This document shows, in pieces, positions 28,578 through 37,410 of a stretch of DNA of 64,000 bases; the first letter of the stretch is position 1; every line of letters begins with the position of its first letter. Under the pieces are notes generated by a model, which was not told the origin of the DNA, searched no databases, and worked only from the letters and a program-made list of their open reading frames with translations. The translations under genes were made by a program, and so were the position numbers. Origin of the DNA: Brevundimonas mediterranea (lineage in GTDB: Bacteria > Pseudomonadota > Alphaproteobacteria > Caulobacterales > Caulobacteraceae); assembly GCF_011064825.1 (NCBI RefSeq), contig NZ_CP048751.1, positions 2,728,001 through 2,792,000 on the forward strand, written 5' to 3'.

Positions 28578-29312
28578 ATGCCTGACGCCAAGACCCCTCA
28601 TGAAAGAAGGCGCGCCCGCAGACGCTGGCGCGCCTTCGTCGTTTTCGTCGGAGTGGCCGGCGCCGAGCTGGGCCTCGCCCTGCTGCTGGGCCAGGTGAAG
28701 GGCAGGGCGCCGGAGACCTTGGGGACGCAGCCCCGCCCGGTCGAAGTCCTGCTCTATGAGCCGCCGCCGCCGATCTCGCTTGAGCCGCCTGCGCCGGAGA
28801 TCGGGGGAGGCGCCCCAGCCGCGCCGTCGCGCATCCACACGCCCCCGCCGCTGAAGCAGCCACGTCCTGTCGAACTGCCCGCCCCGCCCAAACAGGCGCC
28901 TGAGCCGGCCCCGGTCGTCGGCGTCGCGCCCGCGGCTTCGCCGGCGGCCGGTTTTGGCCAGGGCGGGCAGGGGAGCGGCAGCGGATCCGGGGTAGGATCG
29001 GGCTCAGGGCCGGGCGCCGGCTCCACCCGGGCGCGGGTGCTCCGCTCTCCGCCCGTGTCGGAAATCCGCGCCAACCACCCCCGGGCGGCGCGCAGCCGAT
29101 ACGGCAATGCGGCCCTGTCCTGTGTCGTTCGCCTGGACCAGCGGCTGGAAGACTGCCGGGTGATCAGCGAGACGCCGGCGGGTCTGGGCTTCGGCGAGGC
29201 GGCCCTGCGCCTGGTCGATCAGTTCCGCGTCCTGCCCCCGACAGAGGGCGGCCGTCCGGTGGAGGGCCAGAGGCTGGTGGTGGGAATCGACTTCGGCAAT
29301 CGGCCGCGTTGA
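28578..29312 (+). CDS. TonB-like energy transducer
   Basis: A 244-residue protein with a basic N-terminus, one membrane segment (~residues 18-38), a Pro-rich periplasmic stretch (~48-120), a Gly/Ser spacer, and a C-terminal ~75-residue TonB-type domain (NAALSCVVRLDQRLEDCRVISETPAGLGFGEAALRLVDQFRVLPP, in parts). Two Cys in this domain could form a disulfide. It would couple inner-membrane energy to outer-membrane receptors or act as an envelope linker. No exbB/exbD is nearby. Its place between adk and rpsM, inside the ribosomal block, is unusual. Confidence 0.78.
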   Translation: MPDAKTPHERRRARRRWRAFVVFVGVAGAELGLALLLGQVKGRAPETLGTQPRPVEVLLYEPPPPISLEPPAPEIGGGAPAAPSRIHTPPPLKQPRPVELPAPPKQAPEPAPVVGVAPAASPAAGFGQGGQGSGSGSGVGSGSGPGAGSTRARVLRSPPVSEIRANHPRAARSRYGNAALSCVVRLDQRLEDCRVISETPAGLGFGEAALRLVDQFRVLPPTEGGRPVEGQRLVVGIDFGNRPR

Positions 29313-29377
29313 CGTCCGCACGCACGCCGGGCATTCAAGTCGCAGCGGCCTTCGCTTGTCTTCGATCCACCCAGGCG

Positions 29378-29405
29378 TTGACGCGATGTGAATCATCTGT
29401 ATAAG
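29378..29405 (+). promoter_or_regulatory. Promoter of the rpsM-rpsK-rpoA-rplQ operon
   Basis: TTGACG (-35) and TATAAG (-10) separated by 16 bp, the best sigma-70-like match seen in the window. It lies 87 bp before rpsM and directly precedes a structured leader. Confidence 0.75.
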
Positions 29406-29454
29406 GGCGCCTTCCCGCGAAGGGCGCCACGCTCCTGGTTTGTTAACCGGAGCG
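29406..29454 (+). promoter_or_regulatory. Structured leader of the alpha operon
   Basis: Two hairpins follow each other: GGCGCCTTC / GAAGGGCGCC (one bulged G) and GCTCCTGGTT / AACCGGAGC with a TGTT loop (one bulge). In E. coli ribosomal protein S4 regulates this operon through a leader pseudoknot. Here rpsD is absent, so the regulator, if any, is unknown. Confidence 0.45.
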
Positions 29455-29491
29455 TTTGTTGCGTCTGACTAACGCGTATCTGGAGAATTTC

Positions 29492-29860
29492 GTGGCCCGT
29501 ATTGCTGGCGTCAACATCCCGACCAACAAGCGCGTTGAAATCGCGCTTCAGTACATCCATGGCATCGGCCCCGCCGCCGCCAAGGACATCACCGAGAAGG
29601 TCGGCATCGAGCCGGCTCGCCGGGTGAACCAGCTGACGGACGCCGAAGTCCTGTCGATCCGTGAAACGATCGACAAGGATCATACGGTCGAGGGCGACCT
29701 GCGCCGCGAGACGTCGATGAACATCAAGCGTCTGATGGACCTGGCCTGCTACCGCGGCCTGCGTCACCGCAAGGGCCTGCCGGTCCGTGGTCAGCGCACG
29801 CACACCAACGCCCGCACCCGCAAGGGTCCCGCCAAGCCGATCGCCGGCAAGAAGAAGTAA
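29492..29860 (+). CDS. rpsM: 30S ribosomal protein S13
   Basis: A 122-residue S13 starting with GTG at 29492 ([15 protein letters not shown]), with GGAG seven bases upstream. The C-terminal block [21 protein letters not shown] is intact. Upstream codons in the same frame do not resemble S13. First gene of the alpha operon. Confidence 0.97.
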   Translation: MARIAGVNIPTNKRVEIALQYIHGIGPAAAKDITEKVGIEPARRVNQLTDAEVLSIRETIDKDHTVEGDLRRETSMNIKRLMDLACYRGLRHRKGLPVRGQRTHTNARTRKGPAKPIAGKKK

Positions 29861-29869
29861 GACAGACAC

Positions 29870-30259
29870 ATGGCCAAGGAACCGGGTCGCGTAAAGAAGC
29901 GCGAGCGCAAGAACATCACCTCGGGCGTCGCCCACGTGAACGCCAGCTTCAACAACACCATGGTGACCATCACCGACGCGCAGGGAAATGCGATTTCCTG
30001 GTCGTCGGCCGGTCACATGGGCTTCAAGGGCTCGCGTAAGTCGACCCCGTATGCGGCTCAGATGGCCGCTGAAGACGCCGGCAAGAAGGCGCAGGAACAC
30101 GGCGTGAAGACGCTGGAAGTGAACGTCTCGGGTCCGGGTTCCGGCCGTGAATCGGCCCTGCGCGCGCTGCAGTCGGTCGGTCTGACGATCACCACCATCC
30201 GCGACGTCACGCCGATGCCGCACAACGGTTGCCGTCCGCCCAAGCGTCGTCGCGTCTAA
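29870..30259 (+). CDS. rpsK: 30S ribosomal protein S11
   Basis: A 129-residue S11 ([59 protein letters not shown]). It forms part of the mRNA exit site. Confidence 0.97.
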   Translation: MAKEPGRVKKRERKNITSGVAHVNASFNNTMVTITDAQGNAISWSSAGHMGFKGSRKSTPYAAQMAAEDAGKKAQEHGVKTLEVNVSGPGSGRESALRALQSVGLTITTIRDVTPMPHNGCRPPKRRRV

Positions 30260-30350
30260 GCGACACCGCCTAAAGCACCCCCATCTCCGTCGGCTCCACC
30301 ATGGCCTCGTCGACAAGGCCGGAGTCTACGAAACCCGTTCGAGGGACAAA

Positions 30351-31370
30351 ATGATCGAAAGAAACTGGCAAGAGCTGATCCGTCCCGAGAAGCCGCAGAT
30401 CGAGATCGGTTCCGACGCCCAGCGCAAGGCGCGCCTGGTGGCCGAACCTCTCGAACGTGGCTTCGGCGTGACGCTCGGCAACGCGCTCCGTCGCGTTCTG
30501 CTGTCCTCGCTGCAAGGCGCGGCCGTCACCGCCATCCAGATCGACGGCGTCGTTCATGAATTCTCGTCGCTGGAAGGCGTTCGGGAAGACGTGGTCGACA
30601 TCGTCCTGAACATCAAGCAACTGGCGCTGCGCATGCACGCCGAAGGCCCCAAGCGCATGACCCTGCGCGCCACGGGTCCCGGCGCCGTGACGGCCGGCCA
30701 GATCGACGTGTCGGCGGACATCGAGGTCCTGAACCCCGATCACGTCATCTGCACCCTGGACGACGGCGCGTCGGTCCGCATGGAACTGACCGTCCAGAAC
30801 GGCAAGGGCTACGTCGCCGCCGAGCTGAACCGTCCGGAAGATGCGCCGATCGGCCTGATCGCCGTCGACGCCCTGTATTCGCCGGTCAAGCGCGTCGCCT
30901 ATCGCGTCGAGCCGACCCGTCAGGGCCAGTCGCTGGATTACGACAAGCTGCTGCTGGAAGTCGAAACCAATGGCGCGGTCACGCCGGTTGACGCCGTGGC
31001 CTACGCCGCGCGCATCCTGCAAGACCAACTGCAGATCTTCATCACCTTCGAAGAGCCCAAGAAGGCTGTCGAGCAGTCGGACGGCAAGCCCGACCTGCCC
31101 TTCAACCCGGCCCTGCTGAAGAAGGTGGACGAGCTGGAGCTGTCGGTCCGTTCGGCCAACTGCCTGAAGAACGACAACATCGTCTACATCGGCGACCTGA
31201 TCCAGAAGACCGAGGGCGAAATGCTTCGCACCCCGAACTTCGGCCGTAAGTCGCTGAACGAGATCAAGGAAGTTCTCGCGACGATGGGCCTCAGCCTCGG
31301 CATGGACGTGCCGAACTGGCCGCCCGAAAACATCGAAGATCTGGCCAAGAAGTTCGACGACCAGATCTAA
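30351..31370 (+). CDS. rpoA: RNA polymerase subunit alpha
   Basis: A 339-residue alpha subunit. The N-terminal assembly domain has [22 protein letters not shown], and the C-terminal domain (from ~250) has [39 protein letters not shown] and ends with [13 protein letters not shown]. The promoter-contacting Arg (in VRSANC) is present. The gap before it (30260-30350) holds no gene. Confidence 0.98.
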   Translation: MIERNWQELIRPEKPQIEIGSDAQRKARLVAEPLERGFGVTLGNALRRVLLSSLQGAAVTAIQIDGVVHEFSSLEGVREDVVDIVLNIKQLALRMHAEGPKRMTLRATGPGAVTAGQIDVSADIEVLNPDHVICTLDDGASVRMELTVQNGKGYVAAELNRPEDAPIGLIAVDALYSPVKRVAYRVEPTRQGQSLDYDKLLLEVETNGAVTPVDAVAYAARILQDQLQIFITFEEPKKAVEQSDGKPDLPFNPALLKKVDELELSVRSANCLKNDNIVYIGDLIQKTEGEMLRTPNFGRKSLNEIKEVLATMGLSLGMDVPNWPPENIEDLAKKFDDQI

Positions 31371-31474
31371 GTTCAACCCTCCGCCCGTCTCCCTCGGGAG
31401 AATGCCGGGGCGGTTAGAAGATTACGGTTCCAGGTCCCTGTTGGGATACCGGTTCCGGAGTAGGAGAGACCCAG

Positions 31475-31894
31475 ATGCGCCACGGCGCCGCCCATCGTAA
31501 ACTCGGTCGCACGACCAGCCACCGCACCGCCATGTTCGCGAACATGGCCGCCTCGCTGATCAAGCACGAGCAAATCACCACGACCCTGCCCAAGGCGAAG
31601 GAACTGCGTCCCTTCGTCGAGAAGCTGGTCACCCTGGCCAAGAAGGGCGATCTGCACGCCCGTCGTCAGGCCATCAGCCAGGTTCGCGACGTGCCGCAAG
31701 TCGGCAAGCTGTTCGAAACGCTCGGCCCGCGCTACAGCGAGCGTAACGGCGGCTATATCCGCATCATGAAGGCGGGCTTCCGCCACGGCGACAACGCCCC
31801 GATGGCCGTGATCGAGTTCGTCGATCGCGACGTCGAAGCCAAGGGCAAGGACTCCGGTCCGGTCCTGGCCTTCGAAGGCGACGACGAGGCCTGA
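31475..31894 (+). CDS. rplQ: 50S ribosomal protein L17
   Basis: A 139-residue L17 ([62 protein letters not shown]). Last gene of the ribosomal block and followed by a strong terminator. Confidence 0.97.
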   Translation: MRHGAAHRKLGRTTSHRTAMFANMAASLIKHEQITTTLPKAKELRPFVEKLVTLAKKGDLHARRQAISQVRDVPQVGKLFETLGPRYSERNGGYIRIMKAGFRHGDNAPMAVIEFVDRDVEAKGKDSGPVLAFEGDDEA

Positions 31895-31925
31895 GCCTTT
31901 CGTCTCTGACGAGACTGATGTTCGA

Positions 31926-31957
31926 AAGGGCGGCCGGAGCAATCCGGCCGCCCTTTT
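31926..31957 (+). terminator. Rho-independent terminator after rplQ
   Basis: A stem of about 13 bp, AAGGGCGGCCGGA / TCCGGCCGCCCTT, with a GCAA loop and then TT. It closes the alpha operon. Confidence 0.9.
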
Positions 31958-31988
31958 GCTTTGAGCGGACATGGGGCAAGAGGCGCGG

Positions 31989-32447
31989 ATGTCCGTCGCC
32001 ATCGTCGATTACCGCCCCGACCACGCCGCCGCCTGGGCCCGGCTGAACGAGGCCTGGCTGGCCGAGGGCGGCTTCGCCATCGAGGCCAAGGACCGGCGCT
32101 CCATAGACGATCCGCACGGGGTCTTCATCGCCGGCGGCGGGCGGATCTTCATCGCCGAACGGGACGGAGAGGCGGTCGGCTGCTGCGCCCTGATCCGTAT
32201 TCCTGACGGCTTCGAGGTGTCGAAGATGACGGTGACACCGGCCGCCCGCGGCCTGGGCCTGGCGCGGCGCCTGCTGGAGGCCTGCGAGGCGGCGGCGCGC
32301 GAGGCGGAGGCGACGCTTCTGTATCTCGAGACCAACAGCGCCCTGACGCCGGCCATCGCCCTGTACGAAAGCTTCGGCTTCATCCACCTGCCGCCCCGCC
32401 CGACCCCCTACGCCCGCGCCGACGTCTTCATGGAGAAGCGGCTTTAG
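31989..32447 (+). CDS. GNAT family N-acetyltransferase
   Basis: A 152-residue GNAT protein. The acetyl-CoA binding motif A is VSKMTVTPAARGLGLARRLLEACE, with the expected R/Q-x-x-G-x-G/A spacing. The last strand pair YLETNSALTPAIALYESFGF is typical. ATG 31989 has AAGAGG five bases upstream; an in-frame ATG at 31971 is an alternative. Substrate unknown. Its stop overlaps the end of a small convergent gene. Confidence 0.85.
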   Translation: MSVAIVDYRPDHAAAWARLNEAWLAEGGFAIEAKDRRSIDDPHGVFIAGGGRIFIAERDGEAVGCCALIRIPDGFEVSKMTVTPAARGLGLARRLLEACEAAAREAEATLLYLETNSALTPAIALYESFGFIHLPPRPTPYARADVFMEKRL

Positions 32448-32563
32448 CTGGTGAGGATCTCGCCCAGGGCCAGGATCCATATGAGCAGAACGCACAGGCC
32501 GTAGGCCCATTTGTCCAGACGGGTGCGGCGGGGCGGGCGCGGCGGCGGGTCGAACTGAGGCAT
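32444..32563 (-). CDS. Possible 39-residue single-span membrane protein
   Basis: A short frame: Pro/Arg-rich cytoplasmic start (MPQFDPPPRPPRRTRLDK), then one membrane segment (WAYGLCVLLIWILALGEIL). Positive charges before the span agree with the positive-inside rule. It overlaps the end of the convergent GNAT gene by four bases. No Shine-Dalgarno sequence is visible, so support is composition and topology only. Confidence 0.4.
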   Translation of the reverse strand: MPQFDPPPRPPRRTRLDKWAYGLCVLLIWILALGEILTS

Positions 32564-32636
32564 GGGCCGGGTTGGAGCCGATTTCCCTGGAGCCCGAAAT
32601 CGATTAAGCGGGCAGGGGTCTGTGAGGGGAAGTCAC

Positions 32637-33566
32637 ATGAAGCCCGCCGCGCCGCCGCCGCTGAACGCCCTGCGCACCTTCGAGGCCTTCGCCCGCCACG
32701 GCAGCATGACCCGCGCCGCCGCCGAGCTTTGCGTCACCCATGGCGCGGTCAGCCGCCAGATCGCGGCCTTGCAGGCCTCGCTGGGCGTGGTGCTGGTGTC
32801 CGGCCCGCGTCACGCCCTGGTCCTGACCGAGGCGGGGTCGCAGTTGGCCGAGCGCCTGACCCCGGCCTTCGGCGCCATAGCCGACGCGGTTCAGGCGACC
32901 CGTCACGGCGCCGCGCGCGAGATCGAGATCTCCTGCCTGGGCACCTTCGCGCTGAAATGGCTGATCCCCCGCCTGCCGGGGTTTCTGGAAGCCCATCCCG
33001 AGGTGCGGGTGCGGTTGTCGGAATCCTACCAGCGGGTCGATTATCGGCGGGACCGGTTCGACGGCGCCATCCGCATCGTCGAGCCGGACGAGGTTCATCC
33101 GCGCGCCCAGGCGACACGTTTTCTGCCCCAGCATCAGGGACCGGTCGGGGCCCCGGAGGTGATGGCGCGGCTGCCGACCCTGGCGGCCGTGGCCGGCGCC
33201 CCGCGTCTGCGCTCGGCCACCTTCCGTCGCGCCTGGCCGGCCTGGGCCGCCCTGGTGGGCCTGGACCTGCCCCCGGCCCGGGTGGAGCGCGAGTTCGCGC
33301 ATAATCATTCGATGGTCGAGGCCGCCGTGTCCGGCATGGGCGTCGCCATCGCGCCCTGGGCCTTTGTGGCGCCGGACGTCGTGGCGGGGCGGCTGGCGGC
33401 CCCCTTCGGCTTTGTCGAACGTCCGTCCTGGTTCGCCTTCCTGCGCCCCGAGGGCCGCCGGGACGCCGCTGTGGACGCCTTCCGCGACTGGCTGGTGGTG
33501 GAAGGCGCGCGCAGCCCGCCTCCGCCTATTCCTTCGACAGATCCTGACGCTGGAACCAGGCGATAG
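32637..33566 (+). CDS. LysR family transcriptional regulator (GcvA-like)
   Basis: A 309-residue regulator. The N-terminal winged helix-turn-helix is typical (LNALRTFEAFARHGSMTRAAAELCVTHGAVSRQIAALQ, in parts), followed by a LysR_substrate domain. The LNALR...VTHGAVSRQI form is that of the GcvA subgroup. GAGGGGA lies seven bases before ATG 32637. Its target is unknown. Its 3' end overlaps the convergent ABC permease gene by 41 bp. Confidence 0.9.
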   Translation: MKPAAPPPLNALRTFEAFARHGSMTRAAAELCVTHGAVSRQIAALQASLGVVLVSGPRHALVLTEAGSQLAERLTPAFGAIADAVQATRHGAAREIEISCLGTFALKWLIPRLPGFLEAHPEVRVRLSESYQRVDYRRDRFDGAIRIVEPDEVHPRAQATRFLPQHQGPVGAPEVMARLPTLAAVAGAPRLRSATFRRAWPAWAALVGLDLPPARVEREFAHNHSMVEAAVSGMGVAIAPWAFVAPDVVAGRLAAPFGFVERPSWFAFLRPEGRRDAAVDAFRDWLVVEGARSPPPPIPSTDPDAGTRR

Positions 33567-34383
33567 AGGCCGCGACCGGCACGACGCACCACAGGGTCAG
33601 GCTGACGATCGCCTTCATGACCGCGCCTTCGGGCATGGGCATGGGGCCGGGAGAGACGGCGGCCTTCAGCGTATCATAGGCCAGGCCCGGCAGAAGCAGC
33701 TGGGCGGCCCAGTCGGTCGGCGCCCAGCCGATCACGGGCGTCAGCGGTCCTCCGAGGATGGACTGGGCGAAACCCAGGGCCCAGGGCACGAACAGGGCCG
33801 CCAGCAGCGAGCGACTGACCACCGCCGCCAGCAGGGCGATCAGGCCGTACTGGACGATGCGGATGAGGGACAACAGCCACAGCAGCAGGAACCGGCCCAG
33901 GTCGAAATCGGTCAGGTCGAACGCCATCGGCCGCCCGGTCACCACCGCCTGGGAGATGAAGAAGACGAAGGCGGCGATCAGCATGGCCAGCATGGCGATC
34001 ATGGCCAGGGCCTTCATCACCCCGATCTTGCCCAGGATCAGCCAGGGCCGGCCGTTGCGGGCGCTGATCAGACGCCAGGTCTCCCAGCGATAGTCGCCGG
34101 CGTAGACGGTCGCCGCCGCCAGCAGCATGAAGGCCAGCAGCACGCCGTTCGCGCCGTAGGTGGCCGTAAAGCCCAGGGCGTCCGCCAGATTGACCGGCTG
34201 ATTTCCCATCTCGACGGGCAGACTGGCCTTGGCCGCCAGGGCGTCGCCCTTGGTCTTGGTGATGATGTGGAAGGCCACGCCGCCGATGATGAACAGCAGC
34301 GGCGTCAGCAGGACGCTGCAGAAGACCGCCGTCCGGTTCCGCGAGACGCGATAGGCCTCGGATTTCAGCGCATCAACCAGCAT
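33526..34383 (-). CDS. ABC-2 type transporter permease
   Basis: A 285-residue membrane protein with about six hydrophobic segments (first one at FCSVLLTPLLFIIGGVAF, then GANGVLLAFMLLAAATVYAG, ALAMIAMLAMLIAAFVFFI, FLLLWLLSLIRIVQYGLIALLAAVV, and so on). The order of a long first loop followed by clustered spans is that of ABC-2 exporters. It overlaps the ATPase gene by 11 bp, so the two form one transporter. Substrate unknown. Confidence 0.85.
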   Translation of the reverse strand: MLVDALKSEAYRVSRNRTAVFCSVLLTPLLFIIGGVAFHIITKTKGDALAAKASLPVEMGNQPVNLADALGFTATYGANGVLLAFMLLAAATVYAGDYRWETWRLISARNGRPWLILGKIGVMKALAMIAMLAMLIAAFVFFISQAVVTGRPMAFDLTDFDLGRFLLLWLLSLIRIVQYGLIALLAAVVSRSLLAALFVPWALGFAQSILGGPLTPVIGWAPTDWAAQLLLPGLAYDTLKAAVSPGPMPMPEGAVMKAIVSLTLWCVVPVAASIAWFQRQDLSKE

Positions 34384-35299
34384 GATCGGTCCCCTTCACA
34401 GGCGCGCCCTGCACCCCGGTCCAGCCGGTCTCGCTCATGAAGACGTCTTCCAGGTCGGCGCCGATCCAGCGGGCCTCCTCGATCTCGACCCCCGCCTCGA
34501 CCAGGGCGCGGATCGTCGCCGCCGCCTCGGCGCGCGGCACGGCGGCGATCAGGGCGTCGCCGTCCAGCGTCGCCCGGTCGCCCAGCACGCCCAGGGCCCT
34601 GGCCAGGGGCGTGACCGACAGGCGCAGCCGCTCGCCCGAGGCGGTCAGGTCCGAGACCCGCCCCTCGGTGATCACCTTGCCCTTGTTGAAGATGGCGACG
34701 CGGTCGCAGACGCGCTGGACCTCCTGCAACTGGTGGCTGGCCAGGATGACGGTCACGCCGTCGTCGTCGGCCAGGCTGCGGATCAGGGCCCGCATCTCCT
34801 GAATGCCGGGCGGATCCATGCCGCTGGTCGGTTCATCCAGGATGACCAGGTCGGGCCTGGTCATCAGGGCCGCCGCCACGCCCAGCCGCTGCAGCATGCC
34901 GACCGAGAAGCCGCGCACCCGCCGGTCCGCCGCCTCGGCCAGGCCGACCCGCTTCAGCCAGGCCTCGATCTCGGCGGTCGGCACGCCGCCGTGGGCGTAG
35001 CTCAGCCAGACCAGCACCTGGCGCGCCGTCATGAAGGGGGGAAAGCGCGGGGTTTCGATCATCGCGCCCATGCGGCGCGTCGCCGCCGGATCGCCGATCC
35101 GCCCGCCCATGACTGTGGCCTCGCCCGCGGTCGGGCGGATCAGGCCCAGCAGGGTGCGGAACAGGGTCGACTTGCCGGCGCCGTTCGGCCCCAGAATGCC
35201 ATAGACCCCGCCGCGCGGGATCGACAGGGTCAGACCGTCCAGGGCCCTGACCGTCCCATAGGTCTTGGTCAGGCCGCGGATTTCGATGACGGTTTCCAT
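34373..35299 (-). CDS. ABC transporter ATP-binding protein (exporter)
   Basis: A 308-residue ATPase: Walker A GPNGAGKST (~39-47), a signature motif in the variant form FSVGMLQRLG, Walker B LVILDEPTSGMDP, and switch His in ILASHQLQEV. After ~220 there is a C-terminal extra domain, common in CcmA/NatA-type exporters. It pairs with the overlapping permease gene. Probably an antibiotic, lipid or ion exporter; the substrate cannot be read. Confidence 0.9.
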   Translation of the reverse strand: METVIEIRGLTKTYGTVRALDGLTLSIPRGGVYGILGPNGAGKSTLFRTLLGLIRPTAGEATVMGGRIGDPAATRRMGAMIETPRFPPFMTARQVLVWLSYAHGGVPTAEIEAWLKRVGLAEAADRRVRGFSVGMLQRLGVAAALMTRPDLVILDEPTSGMDPPGIQEMRALIRSLADDDGVTVILASHQLQEVQRVCDRVAIFNKGKVITEGRVSDLTASGERLRLSVTPLARALGVLGDRATLDGDALIAAVPRAEAAATIRALVEAGVEIEEARWIGADLEDVFMSETGWTGVQGAPVKGTDHAG

Positions 35300-35398
35300 G
35301 AGGCGAGCTTGGCCCGCGAACGCCGTTCCGACAAGCCGTCGCGCGGTTGTCGTCCATTAAGTTTAGGCAATGGTTCCATGTCGCTTCGGAGTTCGCCC

Positions 35399-36655
35399 AT
35401 GTCCCGCTTCCTGGTTTCCGGCCTGGCGCTCGTCGCCGCACTGGCGGTTGCGTCCTGCGCCGGGGCGCCGGCCTCGACCGCGCCGGTCACGCAATCCCCG
35501 GTCGTTTCGGCCGTTGCGACTCAGGCCGACCGTCCGGACCCGGTGATTCTGATTTCCATCGACGGCTTCCGCCCCGACTATCTGGGCCGGGGGGCGACCC
35601 CGGTCATGGATGGCCTGGTCGCCGGCGGCGCCTTCGGGCCGATGCGTCCGTCCTTTCCCAGCGTGACCTTCCCCAACCACTATACGCTGGTGACGGGCCT
35701 GCACCCGGACCACCACGGGATCGTCGGCAACCGCTTCACCGACGCCGAACTGGGCGTCTTCACCATGGCCAGCAAGGAGAGCGGCTTCTGGGACCAGGCC
35801 GAGCCGATCTGGGTCTCGGCTGAAAAGGCGGGCGTCCGCACCGGGACCATGTTCTGGCCGGGCTCCGAGGTCGAGATCCACGGTGTCCGGCCCAGTCGTT
35901 GGGAGCCCTTCGACCAGTCGATGTCGGGCGACGCCCGGGTGGACCGGATCCTGTCCTGGCTGGACCTGCCCGCCGATCAGCGGCCGAGGTTCGAGACCCT
36001 CTATTTCGACATCGTCGACAGCGCCGGTCACCGTCATGGGCCGGATGCGGCCGAGACCCGCGCCGCCGTCGCCTCGGTGGACGCCTCCATCGGTCGGCTG
36101 GTCGAGGGTCTGAAGGCGAGGGGACTCTATGACCGAACGCTTCTGGTCCTTGTGTCCGATCACGGCATGGCCGCCACCTCGCCCGACCGGGTGGTGTGGA
36201 TCGACGACATCATCGACCCGGCGGCGCTCCAGATCGGTTATGGCGGCGCCGTCCTGACCGCCGACCCCGCGCCGGGCCGCGAGGCCGAGGTGCAGCAGAA
36301 GCTGGTCGGGCGTCACCCCCACATGGAATGCTGGAACAAGGCCGATGTCCCCGCCCGCCTGGTCTATGGCTCGAATCCGCGCGTGGCCCGGATCGTCTGC
36401 CTGGTCGAGACCGGCTGGCTGACCGCCACGCGCGACCGGCCCGTCACGCGGCCCGGCGGCGCCCACGGCTATGACAATCAGGCGCCCGAGATGCAGGCCC
36501 TGTTCATCGCCCACGGCCCCGGCGTCATCCCTGGCCGCCGCCTGACCGACCTCGACAGCGTCGATGTCCAGCCCTTCCTGGCCCGCGTGCTGGGCGTCAC
36601 CGCGCCCCAGGGCGACGGCCGGGCCGAGGACACTCTGCCGGTCACCACGCATTAG
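35399..36655 (+). CDS. Alkaline phosphatase superfamily protein (nucleotide pyrophosphatase/phosphodiesterase-like lipoprotein)
   Basis: A 418-residue protein. The N-terminal signal ends in a lipobox (AVASC), so it should be a lipoprotein. Family signs: the metal-binding ISIDGFRPDYL, the nucleophile Thr in PSFPSVTFPNHYTLVTGLHPDHHGI (in parts), YFDIVDSAGHRHGP, VLVSDHGMA, and the final metal His in GGAHGYDN. All NPP catalytic positions appear present. ATG 35399 has GGAG eight bases upstream; an ATG seven codons earlier is an alternative. It would cleave nucleotide or phospholipid phosphodiesters in the periplasm. Confidence 0.88.
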   Translation: MSRFLVSGLALVAALAVASCAGAPASTAPVTQSPVVSAVATQADRPDPVILISIDGFRPDYLGRGATPVMDGLVAGGAFGPMRPSFPSVTFPNHYTLVTGLHPDHHGIVGNRFTDAELGVFTMASKESGFWDQAEPIWVSAEKAGVRTGTMFWPGSEVEIHGVRPSRWEPFDQSMSGDARVDRILSWLDLPADQRPRFETLYFDIVDSAGHRHGPDAAETRAAVASVDASIGRLVEGLKARGLYDRTLLVLVSDHGMAATSPDRVVWIDDIIDPAALQIGYGGAVLTADPAPGREAEVQQKLVGRHPHMECWNKADVPARLVYGSNPRVARIVCLVETGWLTATRDRPVTRPGGAHGYDNQAPEMQALFIAHGPGVIPGRRLTDLDSVDVQPFLARVLGVTAPQGDGRAEDTLPVTTH

Positions 36656-36677
36656 AACGCCGGCTCCGCGCCCCAGA

Positions 36678-36741
36678 CCCTCTCCCGCTTGCGGGAGAGA
36701 CCATCCCCGGCGTCCGCGCAGCGGACCAGGGTCGGAGAGGG
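36678..36741. repeat. 64-bp palindromic intergenic repeat
   Basis: CCCTCTCC and GGAGAGGG form the ends. Inside are two perfect hairpins: CTCTCCCGC tt GCGGGAGAG and GTCCGC gca GCGGAC. It begins 23 bp after the NPP gene and could also act as a weak terminator. Confidence 0.7.
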
Positions 36742-36788
36742 AAGTCTTCTTCCAGAAGCCAGCAAGGGTCATCATCACCGCCGGAGTC

Positions 36789-36911
36789 GCCCCCTCCGTC
36801 ACGGCGCTCTGCGCCGCGACACCTCCCCCAAGGGGGGAGGATCTCCGTCACCCCATTCCCCCCCCCCTGGGGGAGGTGGATCGCCGGCGAAGCCGGCGAG
36901 ACGGAGGGGGC
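36789..36911. repeat. 123-bp inverted-repeat element, copy 1
   Basis: Perfect 12-bp terminal inverted repeats (GCCCCCTCCGTC / GACGGAGGGGGC). Inside are CGGCGC tct GCGCCG, a C-run/G-run pair and TCGCCGGC gaa GCCGGCGA. A 123-bp copy in the opposite orientation lies at 55184-55306. About 85 bp of the right flank (to ~37000) are also shared with that copy. Confidence 0.9.
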
Positions 36912-37000
36912 CCGAACGGGTCCAACTGTCACAATGACGCTGGTCCTGCCGTAACGATTCCAACGGCTTGTCAGTTTCTCGCCCCGACTTCCCCGCCTGG

Positions 37001-37317
37001 GTTTCCCCGTCCCCTATAATCACGCCCGGTCTCGTCGCTTGGAGGGCTCGTAAGGCCTGCGACCTTGCGGCGGCGGGAGCGGATGGAACGGGAGCGGGGG
37101 TGAGATCCCCCCGCGCCGACGGCGTCTCAGGACGTCGCCGGAGGGTCGAGGGGGATACTCGATCGCACTCGGGACGGGGTTTCGCAGACCCGGCCGACCC
37201 GTCGCAGGCTTATGGGGTTAGGCGATAAGACCGCCACCGCTCGGCGCCCCGAGCTTGCAGGCCAACCAACCGCGCGGGGCGTCAAACCTTCGTCGAAACG
37301 GTACTCAAAACACAAAA
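37001..37317 (+). ncRNA. Possible structured RNA or leader; unique segment inside a repeat
   Basis: No convincing gene is seen. The segment lies between two parts of a repeat that are adjacent in the other copy (55058-55183), so it looks inserted. It opens with TATAAT (37015-37020) and is rich in self-complementary parts: GCGGGG tgagat CCCCGC-type stem, GGCG ataagac CGCC, and CTCGG cgcc CCGAG. A small protein gene starts at 37411. It matches no tmRNA, RNase P, SRP or riboswitch consensus that I can recall. Confidence 0.25.
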
Positions 37318-37318
37318 C

Positions 37319-37353
37319 TCCGGGCGAAGGCCCGGCGCCCCGCCCAGCCCTCC
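37319..37353. repeat. Detached arm of the copy-1 repeat region
   Basis: About 35 bases (from CTCCGGGCGAAGGCCCGG to CCCAGCCCTCC) match 55058-55093 in inverted orientation. They include the hairpin CCGGGC gaag GCCCGG. In copy 2 this arm directly adjoins the rest of the repeat. Confidence 0.75.
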
Positions 37354-37410
37354 ATGAACTTCGCAGCGAAAGCGCGAAGATGATCAGACCTGTCCTGAAA
37401 GGAGCCGTTG

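Noticed and set aside
34382..35398. N-terminal extension of the nucleotide pyrophosphatase-like gene
   Set aside because: The extension is opposite the ABC ATPase gene. The lipoprotein signal and ribosome binding site place the start at 35399.
37001..37317. tmRNA, RNase P RNA or SRP RNA
   Set aside because: No tag-peptide reading frame, T-arm or CCA-type end, and no RNase P or SRP core sequences could be found in either strand.
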